Positions 24,179 to 31,820 of a DNA stretch of 64,000 nt are shown here, one piece after another. This stretch comes from CAYRIY01 sp964424335 (GTDB lineage: Bacteria > Bacillota > Limnochordia > DTU080 > RSA5): positions 31,366 to 95,365 of the forward strand of contig CAYRIY010000003.1 in the NCBI GenBank assembly GCA_964424335.1. The letters run 5' to 3'. Under the pieces are notes generated by a model. That model saw only the letters and a list, made by a program, of their open reading frames with translations, did not search any database and was not told where the DNA came from. Within the stretch, counting starts at the first letter, position 1; each line of letters starts with the position of its first letter. Made by a program: the position numbers and the translations under genes.

Positions 24179-25906
24179 GTGCTGCATGAACTCCACATCG
24201 AAGATTTCGCCCTTGCCCGCCTTGTCGACGTCGAGTTCGCGCCTGGCTTCAACGTCTTGACAGGAGAGACCGGAGCGGGAAAGTCGATTCTGATCGATGC
24301 CGTTCAAGCGGCGATCGGCGGGCGCGTGAGCGCGGGCGATGTGCGGCAGGGCAGCGAGCGCGCGCGCATCGAGGCGTCGTTCTCGCTTTCCCCTGGGATG
24401 ATCGATTCGGAAGCCTTGGACGCGTTCGCGATTGAAGGCGACGACACGCTGATCTTGTCGCGTGAGATCCCCACCGAAGGGCGAAACAAGTGCCGTATCA
24501 ACGGGCGGCTTGCAAATGCCTCACAACTAGCGGAGGTAGGCGGGCGTCTCGTAGAAGTGCACGGTCAGCACGATGCCCATGCGCTGGTTGCCGTCGCGCG
24601 CCACATCGACCTGCTCGACGCGCTGGGCGGCGAAAAGCTGCGGCAATTGCGGGAAACGGTGGCCGGCAATGTGGCCCGCCGCCGCTCGATTCTCGCGGAG
24701 ATCGAACGTCTCGAAGAGGGCGAGCGGGATCGGGCGAGGCGAGAAGACCTCCTAGCCTATCAAATCGATGAAATTGCCGCCGCGCGTTTGGAGCTCGGTG
24801 AAGACGCTGCGCTCGAGGCGGAGCGCGGGCGACTCGCTCACGCCGAGCGGCTTGCCCACGGCGCCAGAGAAGTCTATAGCGCCCTGTACGAAGGCGACGG
24901 CGGCCACCTCTCCGCACTGGATCTGATCGGTGCTGCGAGCGACCGTTTGATGTCGATCTCGGAGTACGATTCATCGCTCGTGCCGCTGCTCGAAGAGCTT
25001 CAATCAGCCATGGCGAGCCTCCAAGAGGTGGCACGGGAGATTCGTCGCTATGGCGAAGACGTCACCTACGATCCGGAGCGACTTGCGGAAGTCGAAGAAC
25101 GGCTCGAACTCATCAGCAGGCTCAAACGGAAGTACGGCGATGGGATCGACGAAATCCTGGAGTTTGCCGCATCCGCCCAAAGAGAGCTCGACGAGGTGAC
25201 GAGCGCATCTGATCGCATCAAGGCGCTTAAAGCTGAGCTCAAGACGTTGGACGACGCCTTGCGCCAGCAGGTGAGCGACTTGTCGCTCCTCAGGCAAAAG
25301 ACGGCGCAGCAGGTGAGCGGAATGGTCGAGGCCAGGCTGCGATACCTCCAAATGCCTGACGCCCAGTTTCAAGTCTCGATCACGCGCCGCGAGGACCCCG
25401 AAGGGATCGAGATTGGCGGTGACATGGTTCGCCTGGGTAGCTTTGGCATCGATCACGTCGAGTTTCTCTTTTCCGCCAATCGGGGTGAGAGTCCAAGGCC
25501 GCTCGCCAAGATCGCATCCGGCGGCGAAATGTCGCGGGTGATGCTTGCGATCAAGGCAGCCCTTGCAGAAGTGGAGCGCACCCCGACGCTCATTTTTGAC
25601 GAGGTCGACGCGGGGATCGGAGGAGAGACGGCTCAACGAGTGGGCGACACCCTTGCCGAGCTTGCACGGGGACGCCAGGTGCTCGTCGTCACGCACCTTG
25701 CCCAGATTGCCGCCAAAGCCGACCAACACTTCGTGGTCGAGAAATCGTCCGATGGAGACCGGACGACGGTGAACGTGCGCCTCGTTGAGGGCGAAGAGCG
25801 CGTGCGGGAACTTGCTCGCATGCTGGATGGAAAGGCGACGGATGCGAGCTTCAAGCATGCCAAGGCGCTGCTCGAGCTGGCCGCCGAAGGCAAGTCCTCC
25901 AGCTAA
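24179..25906 (+). CDS. recN: DNA repair protein RecN
   Basis: RecN is an SMC-like ATPase that acts early at double-strand breaks. The 575-residue protein has an N-terminal Walker A (LTGETGAGKSILIDAV), a long coiled-coil middle, and a C-terminal signature ASGGEMSRVMLAIKAAL with Walker B LIFDEVDAGIGG. A histidine switch appears in VVTHLAQIAAKAD. GTG 24179 follows GGGAGGG. The 3' end lies 74 bases before the chosen spoIVB start. Confidence 0.96.
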   Translation: MLHELHIEDFALARLVDVEFAPGFNVLTGETGAGKSILIDAVQAAIGGRVSAGDVRQGSERARIEASFSLSPGMIDSEALDAFAIEGDDTLILSREIPTEGRNKCRINGRLANASQLAEVGGRLVEVHGQHDAHALVAVARHIDLLDALGGEKLRQLRETVAGNVARRRSILAEIERLEEGERDRARREDLLAYQIDEIAAARLELGEDAALEAERGRLAHAERLAHGAREVYSALYEGDGGHLSALDLIGAASDRLMSISEYDSSLVPLLEELQSAMASLQEVAREIRRYGEDVTYDPERLAEVEERLELISRLKRKYGDGIDEILEFAASAQRELDEVTSASDRIKALKAELKTLDDALRQQVSDLSLLRQKTAQQVSGMVEARLRYLQMPDAQFQVSITRREDPEGIEIGGDMVRLGSFGIDHVEFLFSANRGESPRPLAKIASGGEMSRVMLAIKAALAEVERTPTLIFDEVDAGIGGETAQRVGDTLAELARGRQVLVVTHLAQIAAKADQHFVVEKSSDGDRTTVNVRLVEGEERVRELARMLDGKATDASFKHAKALLELAAEGKSSS

Positions 25907-25980
25907 AACACATGGTGTGCGTCAAAATCGACGGGCAACCTAGGGCGTAGATTCTCTGGTCCCTAGGAGTGGTTAGCCCA

Positions 25981-27330
25981 ATGAAGCCACGGCAGCGCCG
26001 GCGGCTCATCGCCGCCGGTCTATTTTGTCTCATCGCGGCATTGGCCGCGCCCCAAGTCAACGTTTTGCTCTCCTTTCCCGACCAGCTCCGAGTGTTCCCC
26101 GGTCAATCCTTTCACTTTGATGTGGGTCCCCTCTTCAGCGTGGCCACGATTCCGTGGGATGAGAAGGGGCCGGGAACCGAACCTTCGGGCAGCGACGATT
26201 CGAGTGCTGCAAATGATGCCCCGATCACACCCCAAGCGACCGATGAATACGGCGTCGAACTCCGTCTCCTTGGATTACTCCCCGTTCAGCGAGCGAAGGT
26301 CTCGGTCGTGCCCCAGATCGAAGTGGTGCCATCCGGACAGGCGGTCGGCATCCTGCTTAGTCAACAAGGCCTCATCGTCGTGCGCACCGTTCCGGTTTCG
26401 ACTCGTTTCGGCGCCGAGGTGTCTCCCGCTCGCGACGCTGGAATACTTCCCGGAGACATTCTGATCAGCGCCGGTGGGACGCCGATTCATCATCCGCTCG
26501 ACCTTCAAGGCCTAGCCGAGTATTACGGCCGGCGCAACCGACCTCTTAGCATAACACTGCTCAGAAAAGGGATCGAGGTGCAGACCCAGGTGATCCCTGC
26601 GCCGAGGGATGTTACGGGCCCAAGTGAGGCGGAGTACGCGCTCGGTCTGCAACTAAAGGATCCGGCAGCAGGCGTGGGGACGCTCACGTTTTGGGATCCC
26701 GTGGGCGGGGCGTATGGAGCGCTCGGTCACATGGTCACGGAGGGGGGAGAGGCGCTGGCGCTCGGGGCCGGGCGCATCGTTCCGGCAGTGATTCACGGGA
26801 TCCAGCCGGGCATGCGGGGACGCCCCGGTGAAAAGATCGGGCTTTTCGGAAGCGGCGCCTCGCTCGGCGTGATTGAGAAAAACACGGCATTTGGCATCTT
26901 CGGGCACCTCGATCAAGCGGCCATGGGTTTGTTGGTCAGCGCAGACCGAAAGGCCGTCCCTGTGGCCCTGGCGCACGAAGTCCGAACGGGAAAAGCCGAG
27001 ATCCTAACGGTTGTGGAAGGCGACGAAGTGCGCTCCTTCGAGGTGGAGATCATCGAGGTCGAACGGCAATCCCGCCCCACGGGCAAAGGGCTCGTGATCG
27101 AAGTCACCGATCCTGAGCTCATTGCTCGCACCAACGGCATCGTCCAAGGCATGAGCGGCAGCCCCATCCTGCAGGACGGCAAACTCGTCGGTGCGATCAC
27201 CCACGTCTTTATCAACAACCCTCGCCGCGGCTTCGGCGTGCTGGCGGAGTGGATGGTGTATGAGGCGGGCCTGACCGAGTGGCGCGACGTGCAGCGCTCG
27301 CAAGCTACGATCACGGATCTCGCCGGATAA
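25981..27330 (+). CDS. spoIVB: SpoIVB peptidase (S55 family)
   Basis: SpoIVB is a forespore-secreted serine protease that starts pro-sigma-K processing. The 449-residue protein has an N-terminal membrane/signal segment (RLIAAGLFCLIAALAAPQVNVLLSF) and a PDZ domain near residues 130-205 (GAEVSPARDAGILPGDILISAGGTPIHHPLDLQ). The S55 domain has catalytic histidine at about residue 250 (GALGHMVTEGG) and serine at about 392 (GMSGSPI). ATG 25981 is preferred over GTG 25969, which overlaps its SD. The position between recN and spo0A is conserved. Confidence 0.96.
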   Translation: MKPRQRRRLIAAGLFCLIAALAAPQVNVLLSFPDQLRVFPGQSFHFDVGPLFSVATIPWDEKGPGTEPSGSDDSSAANDAPITPQATDEYGVELRLLGLLPVQRAKVSVVPQIEVVPSGQAVGILLSQQGLIVVRTVPVSTRFGAEVSPARDAGILPGDILISAGGTPIHHPLDLQGLAEYYGRRNRPLSITLLRKGIEVQTQVIPAPRDVTGPSEAEYALGLQLKDPAAGVGTLTFWDPVGGAYGALGHMVTEGGEALALGAGRIVPAVIHGIQPGMRGRPGEKIGLFGSGASLGVIEKNTAFGIFGHLDQAAMGLLVSADRKAVPVALAHEVRTGKAEILTVVEGDEVRSFEVEIIEVERQSRPTGKGLVIEVTDPELIARTNGIVQGMSGSPILQDGKLVGAITHVFINNPRRGFGVLAEWMVYEAGLTEWRDVQRSQATITDLAG

Positions 27331-27396
27331 CTATGCAGGATTGCCCATAGTCGTGAGCGAAAAACAACACGTTGCGCCAAACGGGGGTGGTTCATT

Positions 27397-28161
27397 TTGG
27401 CTGAAAAGGTCAGGATCTTGATTGCCGACGACAATAAGGAATTTTGCGAACTCGTGGGCCAGATGATCGACTCCCAAGATGACATGGTCTGCATCGGGTG
27501 CGTTCACGATGGGCAGTCTGCGGTGCTCGCCGCAAAGGAAATGGCGCCGGACCTCGTCATCCTGGACCACGTCATGCCGGTGCTTGACGGCATAGGCGTG
27601 CTCGAATCGGTGCGCGCCTTCGAAGATCGCCCCCGCATCTTGATGCTCACGGCGTTTGGCCAAGAGCACTTGATCCAGCGCGCCGCCGAACTCGGCGTCG
27701 ACTATTACTTGATGAAACCGTTCGACTTTCCCACATTGATCCAGCGCATTCGTCAAATATGCAACCCAAGCATCGCTCGCACGACCTTCCAAGATGAGAA
27801 GCGGCGACAGCAAATCGAAAAGCAGGTCGCCCAGTTGCTCTCGGCGCTCGGCGTGCCGCCACATTTCAAAGGGTATACGTACCTGCGGGATGCCATCACA
27901 TCGGTCGTCCTCGACCCCGATCTTCTGGGCGCGGTCACCACCGAGCTCTATCCGCAAGTCGCCAAGCAGCGCAACACCACGTCGACCAAAGTTGAGCGCG
28001 CCATCCGGCATGCGATCGAATCGACCTGGATGAGGGGCAACTTACAGTTTATCGACGAGCTCTTTGCCCACACGGTCGACGCAGACAAAGGAAAGCCTAC
28101 CAACTCTTCGTTTATCGCTCGGCTCGCGGACCACGTGCGCCTCGAGCTGGTCGCGAGTTAG
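27397..28161 (+). CDS. spo0A: Sporulation master regulator Spo0A
   Basis: Spo0A is the phosphorelay response regulator that commits cells to sporulation. The 254-residue product has a receiver domain with acidic residues D11/D12, phosphoacceptor D57 (VILDHVMPVLDG) and the conserved lysine in YYLMKPFD. The Spo0A DNA-binding domain has PPHFKGYTYLRDAI and the recognition region TTSTKVERAIRHAIESTWMRGNL. TTG start follows a GGGGGTGG stretch. It is the last gene of a long run and is followed by a strong terminator. Confidence 0.97.
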   Translation: MAEKVRILIADDNKEFCELVGQMIDSQDDMVCIGCVHDGQSAVLAAKEMAPDLVILDHVMPVLDGIGVLESVRAFEDRPRILMLTAFGQEHLIQRAAELGVDYYLMKPFDFPTLIQRIRQICNPSIARTTFQDEKRRQQIEKQVAQLLSALGVPPHFKGYTYLRDAITSVVLDPDLLGAVTTELYPQVAKQRNTTSTKVERAIRHAIESTWMRGNLQFIDELFAHTVDADKGKPTNSSFIARLADHVRLELVAS

Positions 28162-28221
28162 ACCAACACCTTCAGGAAGCTTTTAATCCCAGGATAGCCC
28201 GGCGAATCGAGGAGCGATACT

Positions 28222-28252
28222 AAAGGAAGAGGCAAGCAGCCTCTTCCTTTTT
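28222..28252 (+). terminator. Intrinsic terminator after spo0A
   Basis: A 12-bp perfect stem (28222-28233 with 28239-28250) with a five-base loop is followed by TT and lies 60 bases after the spo0A stop. It ends the xseA-spo0A transcription run and separates it from steA. The A-rich 5' arm pairs with the T-rich 3' arm, as typical for rho-independent terminators. Confidence 0.85.
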
Positions 28253-28275
28253 GTCGGTTAGGGGGGCATTCCGCC

Positions 28276-29391
28276 TTGCGTGGCAGTGTGAGGTTGGGCC
28301 GCAAGACCAAAGACCTCGTCGCCGCTCTCGCCCCGGGAGAGATCGCCGTCATCGCGCACGAGGATCTCGACGAGTTGGCAGCTCGGGGACTGATCGGCGC
28401 CAAAGTACAGGCGGTGATCAACGCGCGGCGTTCGATAAGCGGGCGATATCCCAACCCCGGTCCGCTCCTGCTTGCCCAGGCCTCGATTCCGATCGTCGAC
28501 GCGGTAGGCGACGAGCTCTTTGAGCTGTTGCATGACGGAGACGTGGTCGAAATCGTCGACGGCCGGATCGTTCGGGACGAGACGCCGATTGCGAAGGGCG
28601 AAGTCCTCACCAAAAATGCGATCGACGAGCTCATGCGGCAGGCCAAGGCAAATGTAGTCAAAGAGATCGAGCGGTTCGTCGAAAACACGATCGAGTACGC
28701 GGAACGAGAGAAAGAGCTCGTGCTCGGCGCCGTCAGCTTCCCGCTGCTCAAGACAAGGATCGAGGATCGGCCGGTGCTTATTGTCGTGCGCGGGCGCGGA
28801 TACAAAGACGACCTCGCGGCCATCGGATCGTACATCGAGGAGATCAAACCGGCGCTGATCGGCGTCGACGGGGGGGCGGACGCCCTCATGGAGGCGGGTT
28901 ACCGTCCGGACATCGTGATCGGCGACATGGACAGCGTCAGCGATCGCGCCTTGCGGGCGGCTGTCGAACTCGTGGTCCACGCTTATCCGGACGGAAGGGC
29001 TCCGGGCCTTGAGCGGATCGAGCGTTTGGGCCTGGGGGCACATGTCGTGCCCTCGATCGGAACGAGTGAGGATGTCGCCTTGTTGATGGCGTACGAGCTT
29101 GGGGCAAACGTGATCGTGGCGGTGGGAACCCATTCCAACATCGTCGACTTTCTCGAAAAAGGGCGCGCCGGCATGGCGAGCACCTTTCTCGTAAGGTTGA
29201 AAGTGGGAAGCATTCTTGTCGATGCAAAAGGACTTAGTCAGGTGTACAAAGGCAGGCCGCGGGGAAAATACCCTATGCTGGTCCTCCTTGCAGCGCTTGC
29301 GCCGACGCTCGTGGTCGCGAGTTTGAGCGAGCCGGTAGGACGGTGGATTCGCATGTTTGTGCTCTATCTCCGCCTTTCGCTTAACTTTTGA
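28276..29391 (+). CDS. steA: SteA-like cytokinetic ring protein
   Basis: SteA proteins are linked to cytokinesis and peptidoglycan hydrolase control in Actinobacteria; the fold resembles thiamine pyrophosphokinase. The 371-residue protein has PTPK-like motifs DGGADALMEAGYRPDIVIGDMDSVSD and GTSEDVALLMAYELGA. A C-terminal hydrophobic pair (MLVLLAALAPTLVVASL, FVLYLRLSL) suggests membrane anchoring. TTG start follows GGGGGG. The gene overlaps the mctB-like frame and opens a four-gene cluster that resembles the mycobacterial recN-steA-mctB order. Confidence 0.85.
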   Translation: MRGSVRLGRKTKDLVAALAPGEIAVIAHEDLDELAARGLIGAKVQAVINARRSISGRYPNPGPLLLAQASIPIVDAVGDELFELLHDGDVVEIVDGRIVRDETPIAKGEVLTKNAIDELMRQAKANVVKEIERFVENTIEYAEREKELVLGAVSFPLLKTRIEDRPVLIVVRGRGYKDDLAAIGSYIEEIKPALIGVDGGADALMEAGYRPDIVIGDMDSVSDRALRAAVELVVHAYPDGRAPGLERIERLGLGAHVVPSIGTSEDVALLMAYELGANVIVAVGTHSNIVDFLEKGRAGMASTFLVRLKVGSILVDAKGLSQVYKGRPRGKYPMLVLLAALAPTLVVASLSEPVGRWIRMFVLYLRLSLNF

Positions 29392-29411
29392 TGACGGAAA
29401 GGTGGTCTCTC

Positions 29412-30248
29412 GTGGTCGTCGACATTCGCTACCATCTGGCCTCGATCGTCGCCGTCTTTCTCGCACTTGGACTCGGGATCCTGGTCGGGGCAGCCCTCTC
29501 AGGCGGCGAAGGGCTCGAACAACAGGAGCGCTGGCTTGCAGCACTTGAGAGCGAGCTCCAATCGTTGCGAGAGACCGGGGAGCGAAACGCGTCCCTGCTT
29601 CGCCAGACCGGCGCTGAACGCGACCGCTACAAGGCGTTTGCCGCCGAGCTAAGCGAGGTTGTCATGCGCGGCGTCCTCGACGGAGAGCGCGCCGCGCTCG
29701 TCGTATTGGGGGCCGATACGGCGTCTGCCGCACGCGTCGAAGACATCCTCCGCCAAGGCGGAGCCCAAGTCGTCCGAAAGGCCTCCGTCGCACTTTCTTG
29801 GACCGAGGCCGACCTCGTCCGATTGCTCGCGCCCCCCGAAGGGCGCGCCGCAGAAAACGCAGGTCTTGCGCTTGCCGCTGCCTTGATCGGCCAGCCGGCG
29901 TCCGGTTTTACGTCCGTCGAGTCTCCTGCGATCACCTTTCAGGCGCTATCGAGCGAGCAGCCCACCATCGCCGCGCTCGTCCTTGGCGGGCATCCTGACC
30001 GCTTTCGAGAGATCGCCGCTTCATTGGCGGCAGCCCTCAAGACCCAAGGAATACGGACGGCAGCCGTTGTCTTGGACGAGGACGCGTGGAATCCGACGCT
30101 CGGCCAGTGGGACGTCCCCTACGTCGCCCACTTTGGCACGCCGATGGGCGACTTGAGCCTCGTCGTCTTGCTTGGCGGCGCGGGCGGGTCGGGCGGATTT
30201 GGCCTTGGAGACGGTCGGGCGCTTTGGCCTGCCCAGGATTTTCGATGA
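29412..30248 (+). CDS. MctB-like copper transporter family protein
   Basis: The 278-residue product matches the MctB/copper transporter family of mycobacteria. It begins VVDIRYHLASIVAVFLALGLGILVGAAL, a membrane helix with the family's DIRYHL signature, followed by a coiled-coil stretch (QQERWLAALESELQSLRETGERN) and a soluble domain. GTG 29412 follows GAAAGGTGG; an ATG at 29391 would overlap the steA stop. The MctB role in outer-membrane copper export cannot hold unchanged in this host, so function is uncertain. The stop overlaps the GT2 ATG. Confidence 0.8.
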   Translation: MVVDIRYHLASIVAVFLALGLGILVGAALSGGEGLEQQERWLAALESELQSLRETGERNASLLRQTGAERDRYKAFAAELSEVVMRGVLDGERAALVVLGADTASAARVEDILRQGGAQVVRKASVALSWTEADLVRLLAPPEGRAAENAGLALAAALIGQPASGFTSVESPAITFQALSSEQPTIAALVLGGHPDRFREIAASLAAALKTQGIRTAAVVLDEDAWNPTLGQWDVPYVAHFGTPMGDLSLVVLLGGAGGSGGFGLGDGRALWPAQDFR

Positions 30249-30925
30249 CGGCGACCGCGATCGTTCCGGCTTACAACGAAGAGGGAAGCGTGGGGCCGAC
30301 GGTGCGCGCGCTATTGAACTCGGGCGCGGTCGAGCGGGTCGTTGTCATCGATGACGGGTCGGTGGACGGGACAAGCGTCGAAGCTAGGCGGGAAGGGGCG
30401 GAAGTGATCGCGCTCGGCCGAAACAGCGGGAAGGGTGTAGCGCTAAACGAGGGCCTTGGGGCGGTGGAGGCGGCGATCTATCTGCTGGCCGATGCAGACT
30501 TAAAAGAAAGCGCGGGCCGGCTCGCCGCGCTTGTCGATGCGGTCCGCCGCGATGGCGCAGATTTAGCGATCGCCCAGTTCGATACTACAGGCGGGTTTGG
30601 GGTCGCCAAAAAGATTGCTCGCTACGGGATTCGCCACTTGACGCGCCGTGACATGAAGAGCCCACTTTCGGGCCAACGGGCCTTGTCCAAGCGAGCATTG
30701 GATGCGGTCATGCCGTTTCCGCACGGGTGGGGCGTGGAGGTGGCGATGACGGTGCGAGCGCTGTGGAATGGGCTCTCCGTCGTGGAGGTGCCTGTGGCGC
30801 TCGAACATAGAGTGACGGGCCGCGACGTCGCCGGATTTATGCACCGGGGCAGGCAGTGCGCCGCGGTCGCCTTGACCCTCTGGCGGTTAAATTCCCGCAA
30901 GGAGCGGCGACGCGCACGTGGATGA
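30245..30925 (+). CDS. Family 2 glycosyltransferase
   Basis: The 226-residue protein has the GT2 fold's start TATAIVPAYNEEGSVGPTVRALLNSG, VVVIDDGSVDGT, and the metal-binding DADLKE. The C-terminus lacks membrane segments and ends in basic residues. It is short compared with processive GT2 enzymes and resembles a dolichyl-phosphate-mannose-synthase type core. ATG 30245 overlaps the mctB-like stop. The next gene, an MraY-like polyprenyl-phosphate transferase, overlaps it by eight bases, which hints at a shared lipid-linked glycan job. Substrate is unknown. Confidence 0.87.
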   Translation: MTATAIVPAYNEEGSVGPTVRALLNSGAVERVVVIDDGSVDGTSVEARREGAEVIALGRNSGKGVALNEGLGAVEAAIYLLADADLKESAGRLAALVDAVRRDGADLAIAQFDTTGGFGVAKKIARYGIRHLTRRDMKSPLSGQRALSKRALDAVMPFPHGWGVEVAMTVRALWNGLSVVEVPVALEHRVTGRDVAGFMHRGRQCAAVALTLWRLNSRKERRRARG

Positions 30926-31757
30926 GTTTGGGGTCGTCGTCGTGCTTTTCTTGATATCAGGACTTTCTTATGTGATCGCACTGATCCTCGTCAAACCCGC
31001 CTGCGGTCTCCTTGCACGCGGAGGACTGCGAGCCAAAAACTTCAGGCACGTCTTTATACCGACCGGCGTCGGAATCGTATTGCCGCTGGCGTCGCTCGTT
31101 CCGATCGGGATTTTCGGGTCGCCTCCGCAGTCGTCCCTTTGGCTTTTTATCCTGTTTGGCGTCGCTATGTTGGGGCTTGTCGACGATGTTGCGGGAAAGG
31201 GGGAGCACGGCGGTTTCACGAGCCATCTGCGTGCGCTTAGGCGCGGCACGCTGACGACGGGCTCGGTGAAGGCGCTCTTTGGAGGTGGGGTAGCCCTCTA
31301 TGCAGGCTGGATGCTCCACGGCAGTGCACTTCCGGCCGCGCTTGCCGGTGGCGTCATCGCTTTGTCGACCAACGCCGTCAACCTACTTGACCTACGGCCA
31401 GGGCGCGCCATCAAGGGGGCGATGCTCCTCTCGGTCGCCGGCTTGATCGCTCTAACCTTTGCGGGTTCGCCCGTGGCGGAGGCGTGGCAAAGCGCGCTGC
31501 TCGCCGCCGCTCCCCTCGGGGCGGGCGTCGCTTTGCTTTGGGGCGACCTCAGGGCTCGTTTCATGATCGGCGATACGGGCGCAAACACACTCGGGATCAG
31601 CGCTGGTATGATATTGGCATTGCTCCCTTACTTCCTCCAGGGCGTGGCGCTCCTTGTTCTCGTATTGATTCACGCAATATCGGAGCGACGGTCCCTCTCC
31701 TCGTTGATCGAAACGACGCCTATTCTCAAGTGGCTCGACGACTTGGGCAGGGGATAG
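30918..31757 (+). CDS. MraY/WecA-like polyprenyl-phosphate sugar-phosphate transferase
   Basis: This is a polytopic membrane enzyme (279 residues, about eight hydrophobic segments). It has motifs expected of the MraY/WecA superfamily: LGLVDDVAG, NAVNLLDLRPGRA and FMIGDTGANTLG. The metal-binding DD and the NxxNxxD stretch are intact. It probably moves a sugar-1-phosphate onto undecaprenyl phosphate. It is shorter than MraY and lies outside a dcw cluster, so it is a different transferase. It is preceded by a GT2 and an MctB-like gene. Confidence 0.85.
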   Translation: MDEFGVVVVLFLISGLSYVIALILVKPACGLLARGGLRAKNFRHVFIPTGVGIVLPLASLVPIGIFGSPPQSSLWLFILFGVAMLGLVDDVAGKGEHGGFTSHLRALRRGTLTTGSVKALFGGGVALYAGWMLHGSALPAALAGGVIALSTNAVNLLDLRPGRAIKGAMLLSVAGLIALTFAGSPVAEAWQSALLAAAPLGAGVALLWGDLRARFMIGDTGANTLGISAGMILALLPYFLQGVALLVLVLIHAISERRSLSSLIETTPILKWLDDLGRG

Positions 31758-31820
31758 TCGTCCGGCAAACCCACACTTGGGCAGGGACCGGCCCTCATAC
31801 CCAGAATCCCTTTCGGAAGT

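Noticed and set aside
28258..29544. 428-residue open frame on the minus strand opposite steA
   Set aside because: The plus strand has a clear SteA protein with recognisable motifs. The minus frame is rich in Arg, His and Asp without any domain pattern, as expected for an antisense shadow in high-G+C DNA.
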